From Platynereis dumerilii (Eukaryota > Annelida > Polychaeta > Phyllodocida > Nereididae), in the NCBI GenBank assembly GCA_026936325.1, contig JAPTHN010000001.1, forward strand, positions 73,588,380 through 73,652,379: a stretch of DNA of 64,000 nt, read 5' to 3'. The notes beneath the pieces are model-generated. The model worked only from the letters and a program-made list of their open reading frames with translations. It was not told where the DNA came from and ran no database searches. Made by a program: the position numbers and the translations under genes. Below are positions 12,984-25,310 of the stretch, piece after piece (within the stretch, counting starts at the first letter, position 1; each line of letters starts with the position of its first letter).

Positions 12984-14415
12984 GTAAGTTGCTTCTATTT
13001 GTTTTGTAATTAGATCCATTTGACTTTTTGTTTGGTCATGAGTAGTGGCTTCATGCTGGCCCATTGTCATTGATCCGTTTTGTTGATATTAAAATCAATT
13101 TCACCCTAAAACAGACGCGTCAATTCTGACATTAAGTGTCAAAACTGCTTCGCTTGGATTAGCAGTAATTAACTGCCCTGATTCTTTGATAAGATTGTCT
13201 TGAACCATTAAATTGTTGAACATTTTGCTAGCAGTTATAACTGCCCTCTGGGGATTTACACTCATTTACAAGAGAGGCACAGGGAGGGATAATATGTATA
13301 GCGAAGATTATAAGGCCCATAATTAATGCCCATGAAGCAATTAATTTGCATATTGACACGGGTGATATATATAGTTGTACATGGTTATTATGTAAATTGA
13401 TTGACCTGGCATCATACAATTAAGCCATATCACATCTGTCAAAAGAGAACCTTTCACGCAAATCAAGCTCTGATAACATCTTACTTTTCAATGGAATGTC
13501 ATAACATTATGGAAGTAGGCCTATAGTATAAGAAGTACGCTGTAAAATATTTAAATCCCAAATACTGGAATAAATTTATTAATAATGTCATTCAGCAATT
13601 GCAAACGATTTCCATTGATGGGCCTAATTTGAATTGTATATGCCTAATGCGATGACAAAATTATATCAGTGGCTTTCTTATATTTTCAGATTATCTGTGA
13701 TGCATCGGTCACAGCATCTATATAATTGCCTCCTTCTAAAAGCCATGGAATCATATTTTAGATTATCTGTGATATTTTATCTGCAGATAATTGCTCCTCA
13801 ATATTTCCATGATGCAGACAGCTCTTTGGAAGATGAGCTATGATGACAGGTAAGGCATTCCAGAGGGCGTTCTTGTCAACTTAGCTCTTTGTATTGCTCC
13901 ACCTGTCACACTTCAAAGGAACTATAGCTATCACAACAAGCAATATTTCATTTTCCTTTCTGTATCTCTGGTTGCAATGGAATTTAGAGGCAGAATAAAC
14001 TTCTTTTCAGAGAGACGGACTTGAGAATGGTACCGGTCTGTGGCACCCTCAGGGCTCTCAAGAAAATGTTACATCCATGCAACAGCATGATCGCATCCAG
14101 CTGCTTGGGGTCTGCTTGTGGTCTGTTCAAGCAGTTAGGAGAAATAGTCTATAGTCAGTTCACAGCAGTTCACATGGCTTTTCAGACTAAGAAGTGTGGA
14201 TGACCAGTTGCTTCCTCCAATCCTCCCTCCTCCTTCTCCAACTTCCTCCAACTTCCCCAGAATCCGTCTTTGTGGCAAACATGTAAGAAGAAATCTTGGG
14301 GTTCCATTTAAGAAATCTGGGGTTCCATTTCAACAAAATATTTTACCAATCATTTGAAAAGTTGCTTATTGAAACCATAACAAAAAAGGAAGTGTTTTCA
14401 ATGCTCTATCTGCAG

Positions 14416-14496
14416 GCTCCAGAATCCGGTCCAGTTAGAGCAAGGTCTGCTAATTTCCTGCATGCATTGGCAGCATTGCTGACTGCATGGATGATG
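14416..14496 (+). CDS. Putative internal exon, plus-strand gene
   Basis: This 81 bp exon (phase 0 in, phase 0 out) lies between a good acceptor (CTCTATCTGCAG) and a consensus donor (ATG then GTAAGT). It encodes 27 residues beginning APESGPVRARSANFLHALAA, with a hydrophobic run that could be part of a membrane or amphipathic helix. Phase and strand agree with the first exon at 12903-12983. The family is not recognised, and further exons downstream were not found with confidence. Confidence 0.5.
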
Positions 14497-14726
14497 GTAA
14501 GTTTGTAACAATTTTCTTGAAATAAGTTATTATGCTCTTCCTTTCCGTTTACATTTCAGAAGAATCAGATAGTTTCATGGTGTATCTTGTGACCAGTGAA
14601 CATGATTGGAATTTTGATACTTCATTAGATCTTACATTTGGCAACTATACCTATCAAACTGTCCATGGATAAAACCAGAAGCTAGGCTAAGCTACGTTTG
14701 GATTCCTTTGAAAATGCATTATGTTA

Positions 14727-15232
14727 GGGGCCGACCAGACGATAGTTGGGGGGGGGGCTATGGACTTTACCCCCGGGACGAACATTTTTTTTCGTTCGCG
14801 GCGCGTCGACAAACAATTTTTTTCGCATGCGCACTCGCGACAAACTTTTTTATTGGAATTTTAACATTACGGTATCCTAGCTACAGGTGGAAACAAACTT
14901 TTTTTTTTTTCCAAGTGCTGAACAAACTTTTTTTTTCAGTGTCAAGTTGGAAACAATCTTCTTTTTTCACCAAATATCCATAGCCCCCTCCCCCCCAAAG
15001 ATCATCTGGTCGGCCCCTTAAAAACTAAGGGGCCGACCAGATGATCTTGGGGGGGGGGGCTATGGATATTTGATGAAAAAAAAAACTAAGGGGCTGACCA
15101 GATGATCTTTGGGGGGGGGCTATGGATATTTGATGAAAAAAAAAGATTGTTTCCAACTTGACACTGAAAAAAAAAGTTCGTCCCGGGGGTAAAGTCCATA
15201 GCCCCCCCCCCAACTATCGTCTGGTCGGCCCC
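14727..15232. mobile_element. Nested Harbinger-type foldback element with TTA target duplication
   Basis: The element opens GGGGCCGACCAGACGATAGT and closes with its reverse complement; the outer arms match for about 60 bp, including a CCCGGG-bearing segment. TTA flanks both ends (14724-14726 and 15233-15235), the duplication typical of PIF/Harbinger elements. Inside, three more copies of the terminus (near 15018, 15028 and 15088) show that related elements or rearranged arms are nested. Poly-T and poly-A runs fill the interior. It encodes nothing. Confidence 0.75.
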
Positions 15233-15239
15233 TTATGTG

Positions 15240-16026
15240 ATTGGAAGCAGAGGGAAAGTGTCCCAGTGGCCATAGGGGTGATAAACTAGTTTTCCAAGGT
15301 GGCTGCTTGACCTACTTTCAAGTTCTTCCCTTCTCTTATGCGTGTTTATCACACCACAGAGACACGTTACATGGAATGCAGTTGGTTCTCAGAGTGGCAC
15401 TGTTCAAACAGCAAAAGGCGGACTCTTTCCATCCCTTGCATGAGAGAATTTGCTGAAGTGACCTTTTCCCGTTATCTGTTGTAAGCATTTTCAATATTGT
15501 TGCAATATATAAAGCTCAAAGTATCAAAAGTCCATGTCCATTATCAAAATGGCATCTTATTCTCAATCATATGAAGTTATTGCGTGACAGACGAATTCTG
15601 GTCCAATTTGGAATTAAGAATGAAATTGTATCAACCGTTGTGCAGTATCCATGCAAGTCATAATTTCTTCACGCAGCCAATAGCAAATTGCAATAGAGTG
15701 TGCACGGAAATTGCTGGACATGTATAGTGATTTCTGATGGTTGGCCTAGGTATATTCAATCCTTTGCTTTATATCAGAAAAAAATTCTTTAGAGTTGTTT
15801 GCAGATTAGTGGTCAAACAGTTTCAAAATTTACTTTCAAGTTGGTCATGTGATGTCACTGGCTTAAAAATATTTTGTTTGTGTCAGTTATGGTTACCATA
15901 TCCAGCAGCATAGGTGACAATAAACAAACTAATTAAATGACTTAATTCAACAAATAAGAAGATTAGAAGACCAACAGAAAACTTTCAATGACGTGGCAAA
16001 GCCAGTTTGCAAATTGAAAATAAGTG
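15240..16026. other. Non-coding stretch, nothing recognised
   Basis: No exon, RNA gene or repeat could be supported here. Confidence 0.4.
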
Positions 16027-16250
16027 TAGGTTATTCACCACGGGAGAGGGAATATGTGATTTATCACCCGAGGGCTTTAGCCCGAGGTGTGATAAACATA
16101 TATTCCTGATCCCATGGTGAATAACTGGCTTATACCGTGAGACAAACACTCAAAAACTCAATCATGAGAGGATAACTGGACAACAAAGAATATGGGAATT
16201 ATTTCCCTGTAATGCTGGCATGTGATTGGCTGACAGAGGTGTCGAATGGT
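16027..16250 (+). repeat. Dispersed foldback repeat, copy 1
   Basis: A palindrome centred on CGAGGGCTTTAGCCCGAG has arms ending GTTATTCACC and GGTGAATAAC (about 16030-16128), followed by a shared tail to GTCGAATGGT. The same sequence in the same orientation recurs at 29025-29258, so this is an interspersed family with two members here. They bracket the 21-29 kb satellite block. Confidence 0.8.
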
Positions 16251-16259
16251 ACAAGAAAA

Positions 16260-18240
16260 TTAACTTTTCCAGTGGACCGCCAATCTGCAAAGAGCTCTAA
16301 TGAGCTGCCTGTGTCAATGAGTCACTGTCACATATATTTCATAAAAAATATAGTTTTCTTCCAAAAGGGAGTGCTGGTAGGTTCAAGCATGATGAGAATT
16401 TGTATTTATATAATCGAAGTCAAGTGTTTCTACTGTTTCGGGAGATACTTGGATATTGCTCTTGACTTCTCTTCTTCCGACAGCTTTGGATGGAATTGTT
16501 GGCTGGCATCTGATCCTAGGCATCTGATCCAGTCGGTTGCTGAGAGTGCTGAGTGATGCAGATTGATGAAGGTGATAACTGATAACAAGGGAAGCTTGGC
16601 AACTTAATGGCAGGCTGGTTCAGGGGCAACTATAGTGTTCTTGAGGCCAAGGCCACTGGGTTATAGTATCCCTCAACCATCACTATATCTACTATCTGCA
16701 GTTCACAACCACGTGTGCTCCTCTTGTTGGTCTGCAGATAGTATACTATTAGTATAGTAGGTCTGCCTATTACGTAACATGACATCATCATATCTTGGCT
16801 CACTTCCTGATATTCCAAATGCCTTTGCAATACGAGACCTCTCAGCATTGCATGGATAAGTGTGTGATAAACATTGCAGGAACCCAAGACAGGAGTTTAT
16901 CCCACCCAGACAGGAATAAACTGCCCAGGCTATAAATAAACCAGGGTTTAATTGGGGACACTGCATATTGTAGTGATGCAGTGCTGGTGCAGTGCATGGG
17001 TTTCCTGTGCAAGTTGCACTGCTGTAGGTACAATATGAGTTGATTTGCCAAAGGAAAATGATATTAAAATGATATTATTATTCATCAGTATAGTTCTTAT
17101 GTATTTCATTTTACAAAATTATTAAAATAACCATGGTTTGCACAACCCATGTGGTTATAGTCTAGGGGCAATGTAGCCCAGTAGTTTTATGAGGCATACA
17201 ACCTTGAGAGCACTTGAACACTGAACAGCAACAGCAGTCTGCATACAGCAACACACACCTAACATCTCCACCATTTGTTTACATGGGCAAAAAGTAATAC
17301 AGTTGGTAAATTCAATGTTCAAAAGTCGGATACTTACTTCCAGCCACTAGTATGGTTGTAGTGATAACTCCCATTTACAAGGCGAAGCCTCAGGTAAACT
17401 CCTTGAGAGAAATTAGTGTGATGAACTTTTCTAGTTAGCTCTAGTTGGAGGCAGCTCAGAGCTCAGCTATACTGGGCTAAGCAGAGGCAACCCCAACTCG
17501 TCCTTTAGCTTCACCCTCATGTTGCTCAGGAGAGATCAAGAGCTAGGAGACTGCAGAGAAGCTAACAGAAGAAGCAGCCCACTGGACAGCATGGAGGGGA
17601 TGGAGCACCAGTCCACTCTGTCTGACTACCATAGATTCCACTGGGGTAAACACTGTAAATATATACAGGTCGTGAAATTCCACTGTGCTTGAACTTCTCC
17701 TGCTCAGAATCTCACTTAGCACTGTTGAGCCAGCCCTTGGAGCCAGCTTCCGCCATGAGCATGCAACACTACTGCCACAAGGGGCGCTGGGGTGGCCACC
17801 CCATCCCCCAAATAAGGAGGGCAGGGTAAGGGGATGCAGGAGGGTTAGCTGGCTCAACCCAGGGCCCCTCCAGTGGATAGTGTTTCAGCCTCACGTAGTT
17901 GCCACACCTCCACTCTCAGCCAATCACAAGCCTCAGTCTTACTACACCTCATGAATATTCATTGATGAACATGGAGTACCTCAAGGATGCAGTCTGTCAA
18001 TGTGGACTATTAGTGTTTAAATGGGAATTCAAGGGGATTTTTATTTTCTGTTGGTGATCAACAATTTATGGTACCAAATAAAACATAAAAATCCCATATA
18101 CTTCAGTTTCAAATTGGTATAATTTGTCTCAATGCAAAATGTGTGACTGGAATCACTGGATGAAATAATTGCAAGTATTACTCATAAACTTATCATAAGA
18201 ATCCATGGAGGTTTGATCCTGATCTTTGGACTTTGAGAGC
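16260..18240. other. Non-coding stretch with minor inverted words
   Basis: No supported exon. GC rises at 17.4-17.9 kb, where TTGAGCCAGCC and GGCTGGCTCAA-like words occur in opposite sense. This may be another degenerate element, but its ends cannot be fixed. Confidence 0.35.
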
Positions 18241-18248
18241 TCATGAAT

Positions 18249-18354
18249 ATTAGTTACAAGTTCCATTCACTTCAAATGAGCTTACTTTTTTGCTTATCTT
18301 GAAGCTCAGGCCAAAAAAGTAAGATCTTTATGTACGGAATAACTTGTAACTAAT
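18249..18354. mobile_element. 106 bp MITE-like palindrome
   Basis: ATTAGTTACAAGTT at the left end is the exact reverse complement of AACTTGTAACTAAT at the right end. A second inverted pair (CTTACTTTTTTG and CCAAAAAAGTAAG) lies inside. It is non-coding. Confidence 0.7.
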
Positions 18355-18500
18355 TACCATAAGAAACTTTAAGAGATAGGCAACTGTTAGTACTTCATGA
18401 TAATACCACACCACAACAAATTTCAAAACTGGACAGAGTCATAAGACTGGTACTTTCTGTGGAACTTCTGGTAGAACTTTTTTAAATCTTCCATCCGATA

Positions 18501-18773
18501 ATGCGATACAAGTCCAACACCAGAAGCGAAAACAAAAAGAAGCAGAATGCACTTTTAGCCCTTTACTTGGACGATGACCCTCTGGACCAGCCAAGAATTT
18601 TTGTTCTGAGTGAAAAAAAGACACAAACATAAGGCAAATTGACAAAGTGCAATACGGTCACAATAATCAGTGCCTATTTTCTCACAAAATTAAAAGCGCA
18701 AAAAAAAGCGCCCTTTTACCTGGATGACGAGCCTCAGGACAAGCCTATCGCAGTTCTTTTGCAGGGAAGATAA
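18501..18773 (+). other. Tandem in-frame duplication of a small coding-like segment
   Basis: An open frame from ATG 18501 to TAA 18630-18632 contains LALYLDDDPLDQPRIFVLSE after a Lys-rich stretch. In the same frame 153 bp further on, after that stop, a second segment reads APFYLDDEPQDKPIAVLLQG, again after a Lys-rich stretch, and stops at 18771-18773. The shared pattern YLDD(D/E)PxDxPxxxVL, and third-base differences between the copies, suggest a coding segment duplicated under constraint. I could not find convincing splice donors. It may be a pair of alternative terminal exons or a gene relic; the family is not recognised. Confidence 0.4.
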
Positions 18774-18799
18774 AGTTCTGATATTTATGCCTGTACAAG

Positions 18800-20210
18800 C
18801 TAAATTATAATGTTTCATGTTTACGATCAAAATTCCCAGATTTTCAATTACATTTTTTCTGGCACAAGTTGCACAACAACGCGTCTCACATTTCAGATGA
18901 GTGAGTGAATCCAGATAGACGACCATCACAGCCTTGCTGGCAGTTGCTGCATGGTGGTCCCTTGCTATGCAAATGTTTGGGAATTCCTCTCAGGTTAAAC
19001 ATTAAATGGTTTATGCTCAATAAAAGGGGCAGCCACTTCACACCTTGGCCTGAGATAAAAGCAAAAAGTTGGGTCCAAATTGGCATAAAGCATGCAAACG
19101 TTTTGGTGTAAGTTGCGGATGCTAAGGGCTGGATTTCCCAATTTCTAATTGTTGCAAGTAAAATGTTACTTCAGCTGTTGGCTGGCCATCATTGTTGACA
19201 CTTGAGCATCCTTCAAACACACCACCAGGGCATGATGAAGCAACCTCCAAACAGTTCACAGACTGTTCACAGACTGTTCAGGCAACCCACACATGCTACA
19301 GACAGCTACACCATGGCACACAGCCATCCATAACATGTGTAGTAATTTGTAAAAGCCCAAAGTGACCTGCCAAAACTATGGGGAACATCCACTTCCTGGA
19401 TGCCTAATAGAACTTGCAAATTAACTGCCAACTAAATGTCTTCTTTTATCTGCACTCCTCTCAACACTTCCTGGTTTTTGGCAAATTTCTGGGTTTCTTT
19501 TCAAGATTGATTGTGTTTCTTTACATTATTTCAAGATTTAATACATCATGCACCTCATCCAACAATTCACAAAGTCTCTGATGATGCCCTTGTAACACCA
19601 TTACATAACATACTTTGTAAAGATTTTTCTACAAATCGAAAAGCCAAACAGCAATGGTTTGTTAAACTGCAATGTGAAAACCATAAAGAATATGTGATGC
19701 ATTTGTAGAAGATTTGAAGAGTGAAGACAAAATTATCACAAAATCAATTAGGACTATTATGTCTTTTTCTTCTTCTTTAAAAACAATTGTCGGGACAATG
19801 TTGCTGCATTCACTCAAATATATTCTTTGAAAACATCATTTCATAGGTCTCCGCCATAGTTTCTAATTGGTCTCATTTTCAAATTTGATGGGAAGTTGAA
19901 TATTGGTGAAAGCGTTTCGGCTGCAAATTTGGACACAATTATATCCCTCAAAATCCCTGATGCAACCTATATATAGTCATCCAGGATTACATTGTGTTGG
20001 TCAATAAACAACTGTCGAGACTAACAAACTGTACATTCAAACACTTCGACAAGTTTTAAATACAACAAACATGATTTACAGCAAAATTAATAAATGCAGA
20101 TTCAGAAGTGGTTGAGTATGTCATGCTTTTCAGGCCTGGGTCCAGTTGTGTGACACATGACACAGCCTAAATAACAAATAAATTTGCCTCACTCAGGAGG
20201 CCCAGACATT
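18800..20210. other. Non-coding stretch, nothing recognised
   Basis: No exon passes a splice-site check. A degenerate relative of the 20.2/20.8 kb inverted repeat (words TGATGCAACCT and GTCATCCAGG) lies near 19960. Confidence 0.35.
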
Positions 20211-20216
20211 TTCTTT

Positions 20217-20985
20217 TATCTGTGCATTACCAATCCATTCTTTTGCACCAAAGTGACCCAGTCATGAACATGTGGAGATGGTCAGTAACCCATCAAGGGA
20301 CCCCAGTATGGAGTGACAACCAAATATCACCATTGTGGCTGGATACCTAGGTATTACCTGAAGGATGAGCCCTTCTTGTTCGGCAGACTTAAACCTTTCT
20401 AGACCATCTTCGCATGTCACATAAAAGAAACACCACATCACTTGCCATTGCCAATACTACATCACAATGTACAGTGTACACCATGCATGGGTCATGGCCA
20501 ATAACTGTGCCTCAGCGATAAGATGCCACATACCAGTTTACTACAGTTTTCATATTCTACATTCTTTTTAGAAGGATGGTAAGAAAATATCTATAGCAGA
20601 TTGTATAACAGGACAATGTTCCTGGAGAACCGATTTTTGGGGGCATGCAGGGACACCAGAGAACTCTTGAAGACCAGAAACTGAAGAGTCCCACTTACAG
20701 TCTATTGTTCTTTCGGACATTGTCTGCACTAAATAACCCCACTCATGCAGTCTTGTCTAACCCATCCCAGGAGACATGAGGTGTGCACCTGGCCACTGCA
20801 CCAGATAACCCTGATGCAACCTGTAGTCATCCAGGGCCTCATCCTGCAGGTAATACCCAGGTATCCAGCCACAATGCTGATATTTGGTTGTCACTCCACA
20901 TGGGGTGCATTGTTGGGATACTGACCATCTCCACATGCTCATGATTGGGTCACTTTGGTGCAAAATAATTCCCCAGGAATTCAAT
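20217..20985. repeat. Long inverted repeat, arms about 140 bp
   Basis: The segment at about 20230-20375 (ACCAAAGTGACCCAGTCATG through CACCATTGTGGCTGGATACC) is found in reverse complement at about 20838-20975 with roughly 90% identity by eye. The spacer is about 460 bp and non-coding. This may be a foldback transposon; no clear target duplication was found. Confidence 0.65.
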
Positions 20986-21059
20986 CTGCTACAGATGTTT
21001 TCTTGCTATCCTTCCAAAAAGTATGTAGAATATGAAAAAATTCGAGGAGAGTATAATTT

Positions 21060-23655
21060 CTTTCTGCGGTTCTGCAGTTCTGCAGCAATTCTGCAGGTAG
21101 CTGCTGAATTCTGCAGTTCTGCAGCAAATTCTGCAGTTCTGTAGGAAGCTGCAGAATTCTGCAGCAAATTCTGCAGTTCTGTAAGAAGCTGCAGAATTCT
21201 GCAGCTCCCAGCAGGATTTTTGAAACTTTGTTACTTGATTCAGCTTATTGCAATGCATCTGCAAAGTTCAGACCTCTTTCACAAGGTCTTGCCGCTACCC
21301 AGGAAACGTTGGTTTGGGGGCGTAGCGGTTTAGGGGTCGGGGGGGGGGGGGGGGGGGTTGGGGGATTTGGTGCTCGTCAGGTTCAGCAGTGTTTCTGAAA
21401 ATATTCTGCAGCAGAATATGTAATTCTGTAGGAGTTATGCAGCTTGGGAGGTTTTATGCATTTATGCAGCCAGCTGCAGAATTCTGCAGGAAGCTGCAGA
21501 ATTCTGCAGGAAGCTGCAGAATTTCACAAATTCTGCAGGAAACTGCAGAATTTCACCAATTCTGCAGCTACCTGCAGAATTCTGCAGTTTCTCAAAAAAT
21601 TCTGCAGGAAGCTGCATAATTCTGCAGTTCTGCAACACCCTGCAGGATTTTTGAAGCTCTGTTACTTCATTCAGCTTACTGCAATGCATCTGCAAAGTTT
21701 AGACCTCTTTGACAAGGTCTTGCCGCTACCCAGGAGATGTTGAGTTGGGAGATTTGGTGCCCATCCCTTTCAGCAGCGTTTCTGAAAAAATTATGCAGCA
21801 GAATATGTAATTCTGAAGAAGATATGCAGCTTGGGGGTTTTTTGCACTCCTGCAGCTTCCTGCAGAATTATGCAGTTTCTCAAAATATTCTGCAGGAAGC
21901 TGCAGAATTCTTCAGTTCTGCAGGTCCCTGCAGGATTTTTGGAGCTCTGTTACTTCATTCAGCCCATTGCAATGCATCTGCAAAGTTCAGACCTCTTTGA
22001 CAAAGTCTTGTCGCTACCCAGGAAACGTTGGTTTGGGGGCGTAGTGGTTTTGGGGTCGGGTGGGGGGGTCGGGGTTTTGGTGCTTGTCTGGCCTAGTAAC
22101 GTTTCTGAAAAAATTCTGCAGCAGAATATTTAATTCTATAGGAGTTATGCAGCTTGGGAGGTTTTATGCCTTATGCAGCTAGCTGCAGAATTCTGCAGGA
22201 AACTGCAGAATTTCAAAAATTCTGCAGCTTCCTGCAGAATTTCACCTATTCTGCAGCTGCCTGCAGAATTCTGCAGTTTCTTAAAAAATTCTGCAGGAAG
22301 CTGCAGAATTCTGCAGTTCTGCAGCTCCCTGCAGGATTTCTGAACCTCTGTTACTTGCTCCAGCTTATTGCAATGCATCTGCAAAGTTCAGACCTCATTG
22401 ACAAGGGTCTTAACACTACCCAGGAAATGTTGGTTTGGGGGGTCGGGGTTCGGGGGTCGGGTCAGATGGTCGGGGGTTTTGGTGCTCATCCATCCCTGCA
22501 GCTTTTCTGAAAAGTTTCTGCAGCAAAATCTGTTAATCTGTAGGAATTATGCAGCTTGGGAGGTTTTATGCACTTATGCAGCTAGCTGCAGAATTCTGCT
22601 GGAAGCTGCAGAATTCTGTAGGAAGCTGCAGAATTTCACAAATTCTGCAGCCACCCGCATAATTTCACCTATTCTGCAGCTGCCTGCAGAATTCTGCAGT
22701 TTCTTAAAAAATTCTGCAGGAAGCTGCAGAATTCTGCAGTTCTGCAGCTCCCTGCAGGATTTCTGAACCTCTGTTACTTGCTCCAGCTTATTGCAATGCA
22801 TCTGCAAAGTTCAGACCTCCTTGACAAGGGTCTTAACACTACCCAGGAAATGTTGGTTTGGGGGGTCGGGGTTCGGGGGTCGGGTCAAATGGTCGGGGGT
22901 TTTGGTGGTCATCCATCCCTGCAGCGTTTCTGAAAAGTTTCTGCAGCAAAATCTGTTATTCTGTAGGAGTTATGCAGCTTGGGAGGTTTTATGCACTTAT
23001 GCAGCTAGCTGCAGAATTCTGCTGGAAGCTGCAGAATTCTGCAGGAAACTGCAGAATTTCAAAAATTCTGCAGCCACCTGCAGAATTTCACCAATTCTGC
23101 AGCTGCCTGCAGAATTCTGCAGCTTCCAGTAGAATTCTGCAGCTAGCTGCAGAATTTCACCTATTCTATAGCTGCCTGCAGAATTCTGCAGTTTCTTAAA
23201 AAATTCTGCAGGAAGCTGCAGAATTCTGCAGTTCTGCAGCTCCCTGCAGGATTTCTGAACCTCTGTTACTTGCTCCAGCTTATTGCAATGCATCTGCAAA
23301 GTTCAGACCTCATTGACAAGGGTCTTAACACTACCCAGGAAATGTTGGTATGGGGGGTTGGGGTTCGGGGGTCGGGTCAGGTGTTCGGGGGGTTTCGGTG
23401 CTCATCCATCCCTTCAGCGTTGCTGAAAAGTTTCTGCAGCAAAATCTGTAATTCTGTAGGAGTTATGCAGCTTGGGAGGTTTTATGCACTTATGCAGCTA
23501 GCTGCAGAATTCTGCAGCTTCCTGCAGAATTCTGCAGAATTTCAAAAATTCTGCAGCCACCTGCAGAATTTCACCAATTCTGCAGCTGCCTGCAGAATTC
23601 TGCAGTTTCCTGCAGAATTCTGCAGTTTCTTAAAAAATTCTGCTCGTCAGGTAGC
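21060..23655 (+). repeat. GCAGAATTCTGCAG satellite block, plus orientation
   Basis: The block comprises about six units of 340-450 bp. Each has a stretch of GCAGAATTCTGCAG palindromes spaced by AAGCT/TTCC words, then a unique segment (TTGCAATGCATCTGCAAAG, CTACCCAGGAAATGTTGG), a G-rich GGGGTCGG run, and CTTGGGAGGTTTTATGC before the next palindrome stretch. Long open frames rich in LQNSA and AAEF appear on both strands only because the palindromic repeat avoids stop codons; they are not genes. Confidence 0.9.
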
Positions 23656-24905
23656 AGTTTGTGGAATGACCTCTATCAAAATTAACTTTCATAAACGTTC
23701 TGCCTCTCTGCTCGGCCAATTCTTAACCAAATTTCATTCAGTAAAAAGTTTCAGGTACCCTACAACCAGGTCTATAGACTGCAGTAGTCAGTCTTTGTCT
23801 GTCGTTGTTTCTTTTCGCCGTACGATACATTTTTCGGCGATCGGTCAGCTCGAAAAAATGTCATTTTATAAACTGTTGACAGTGCTCTGTCAAAATAAAC
23901 TTCCATGAACGTGTTGCCTCTCTGTTCGGTCAATTCTTAACCAAATTTCATTCAAAAAAAAGTTTCAGGTACCCTACAACCTGGTCTATATACTGCAGTA
24001 GTCAGTCTCTGTCCGTCCTTGTTACTTTTCCCGTACGACACATTTTTCGGCGATGGGTCAGCTCGCAAAAATGTCATTTTACAGTGCTCTGTCAAAATAA
24101 ACTTCCATGGACGTTTTGCCTCTCTGTTCGGTCAATTCTTAACCAAATTTCATTCAGAAAAAAGTTTAAGGTACCCTACAACCAGGTCAATATACTGCAG
24201 TAGTCAGTCTCTGTCCTTCTTCGTTTCTTTTCGGTACGACACATTTTTCGGCGATGGGTCAGCTTGCAAAAATGTCATTTTATAAACTGCTGACAGTGCT
24301 CTGTCAAAATAAACTTCCATGGACGTTTTGCCTCTCTTTTCGGTCAATTCTCAACCAAATTTCATTCAGAAAAAAGTTTCAGGTACCCTACACCCTGGTC
24401 TATATACTGCAGTAGACAGTCTCTGTCCGTCTTTGTTACTTTTCGCCGTACGACACATTTTTCGGCGATGGGTCAGCTCGCAAAAATGTCATTTTACAGT
24501 GCTCTGTCAAAATAAACTTCCATGGACGTTTTGCCTGTCTGTTCGGTCAATTCTTAACCAAATTTCATTCAGAAAAAAGTTTAAGGTACCCTACAACCAG
24601 GTCTATAGACTGCAGTAGTCAGTCTTTGTCCGTCTTTGTTTCTTTTTGTCGTACGACACATTTTTCGGCGATGGGTCAGCTCGCAAAAATGTCATTTTAC
24701 AGTGCTCTGTCAAAATAAACTTCCATGGACGTTTTGCCTCTCTGTTCGGTCAATTCTCAACCAAATTTCATTCAGAAAAAAGTTTCAGGTACCCTACAAC
24801 CAGGTCTATAGACTGCAGTAGTCAGTCGTTGTCCATCGTCGTTTCTGTTCGCCGTACGACACATTTTTCGGTGAACGGTCAGCTCGCAAAAATGTCATTT
24901 TAAAA
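23655..24905 (+). repeat. 204 bp tandem satellite, about six copies
   Basis: The word CTCTGTCAAAATAAACTTCC recurs near 23889, 24090, 24299, 24503 and 24707, with a degenerate copy near 23670, so the period is about 200-209 bp. Each unit also has TTCGGCGATGGGTCAGCTCG and a CTGCAGTAGTCAGTC word. The period is close to a multiple of three, which keeps an open frame through the array. Its outer edges join the GCAGAATTC satellite directly. Confidence 0.9.
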
Positions 24906-25310
24906 GCTGCAGAATTCATTGCAGACGAGCATCAAAACACCTGCAGGTGCAGGAAGAAATTTAAGTGTACTGGAATTCTGCAAGAAGCTACAGGAAGCTG
25001 CAGAATTTCAAAAATTCTTTTTGAAAAGGGTCTTGCCATTACCCAGGAAACGTTGGTTTGGGGGTATAGCGGTTTGGGGGTCGGTAGGGGGGTTGGGGGT
25101 TTTGTGCTCCTCTGTCTCTGCAGCATTTCTGTAAGAAGCTGTAGAATTTCACAAATTCTGCAGCTTCCTGCCCTGACCCCCCCATCCGACCCCCAAACCG
25201 CTACGCCCCCAAACCAACGCTTCCTGGGTAGCGGCAAGACCTTGTCAAAGAGGTCTGAACTTTGCAGATTCATTGCAATAAGCTGAATGAAGTAACAGAG
25301 CTAAAAAAAA
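24906..25310. repeat. Inversion point within the composite satellite
   Basis: A partial GCAGAATTC-family unit in plus orientation (about 25020-25165: TACCCAGGAAACGTTGGTTT then the G-run) is followed immediately by one in minus orientation (about 25170-25305: C-run then AAACCAACGCTTCCTGGGTA). Together they form a palindrome of about 280 bp. It marks where the orientation of the flanking arrays switches. Confidence 0.8.

Noticed and set aside
16481-16556. Acceptor-like CTTCTTCCGACAG followed by an open frame
   Set aside because: All phases stop without a usable donor, and the frame has no coding character.
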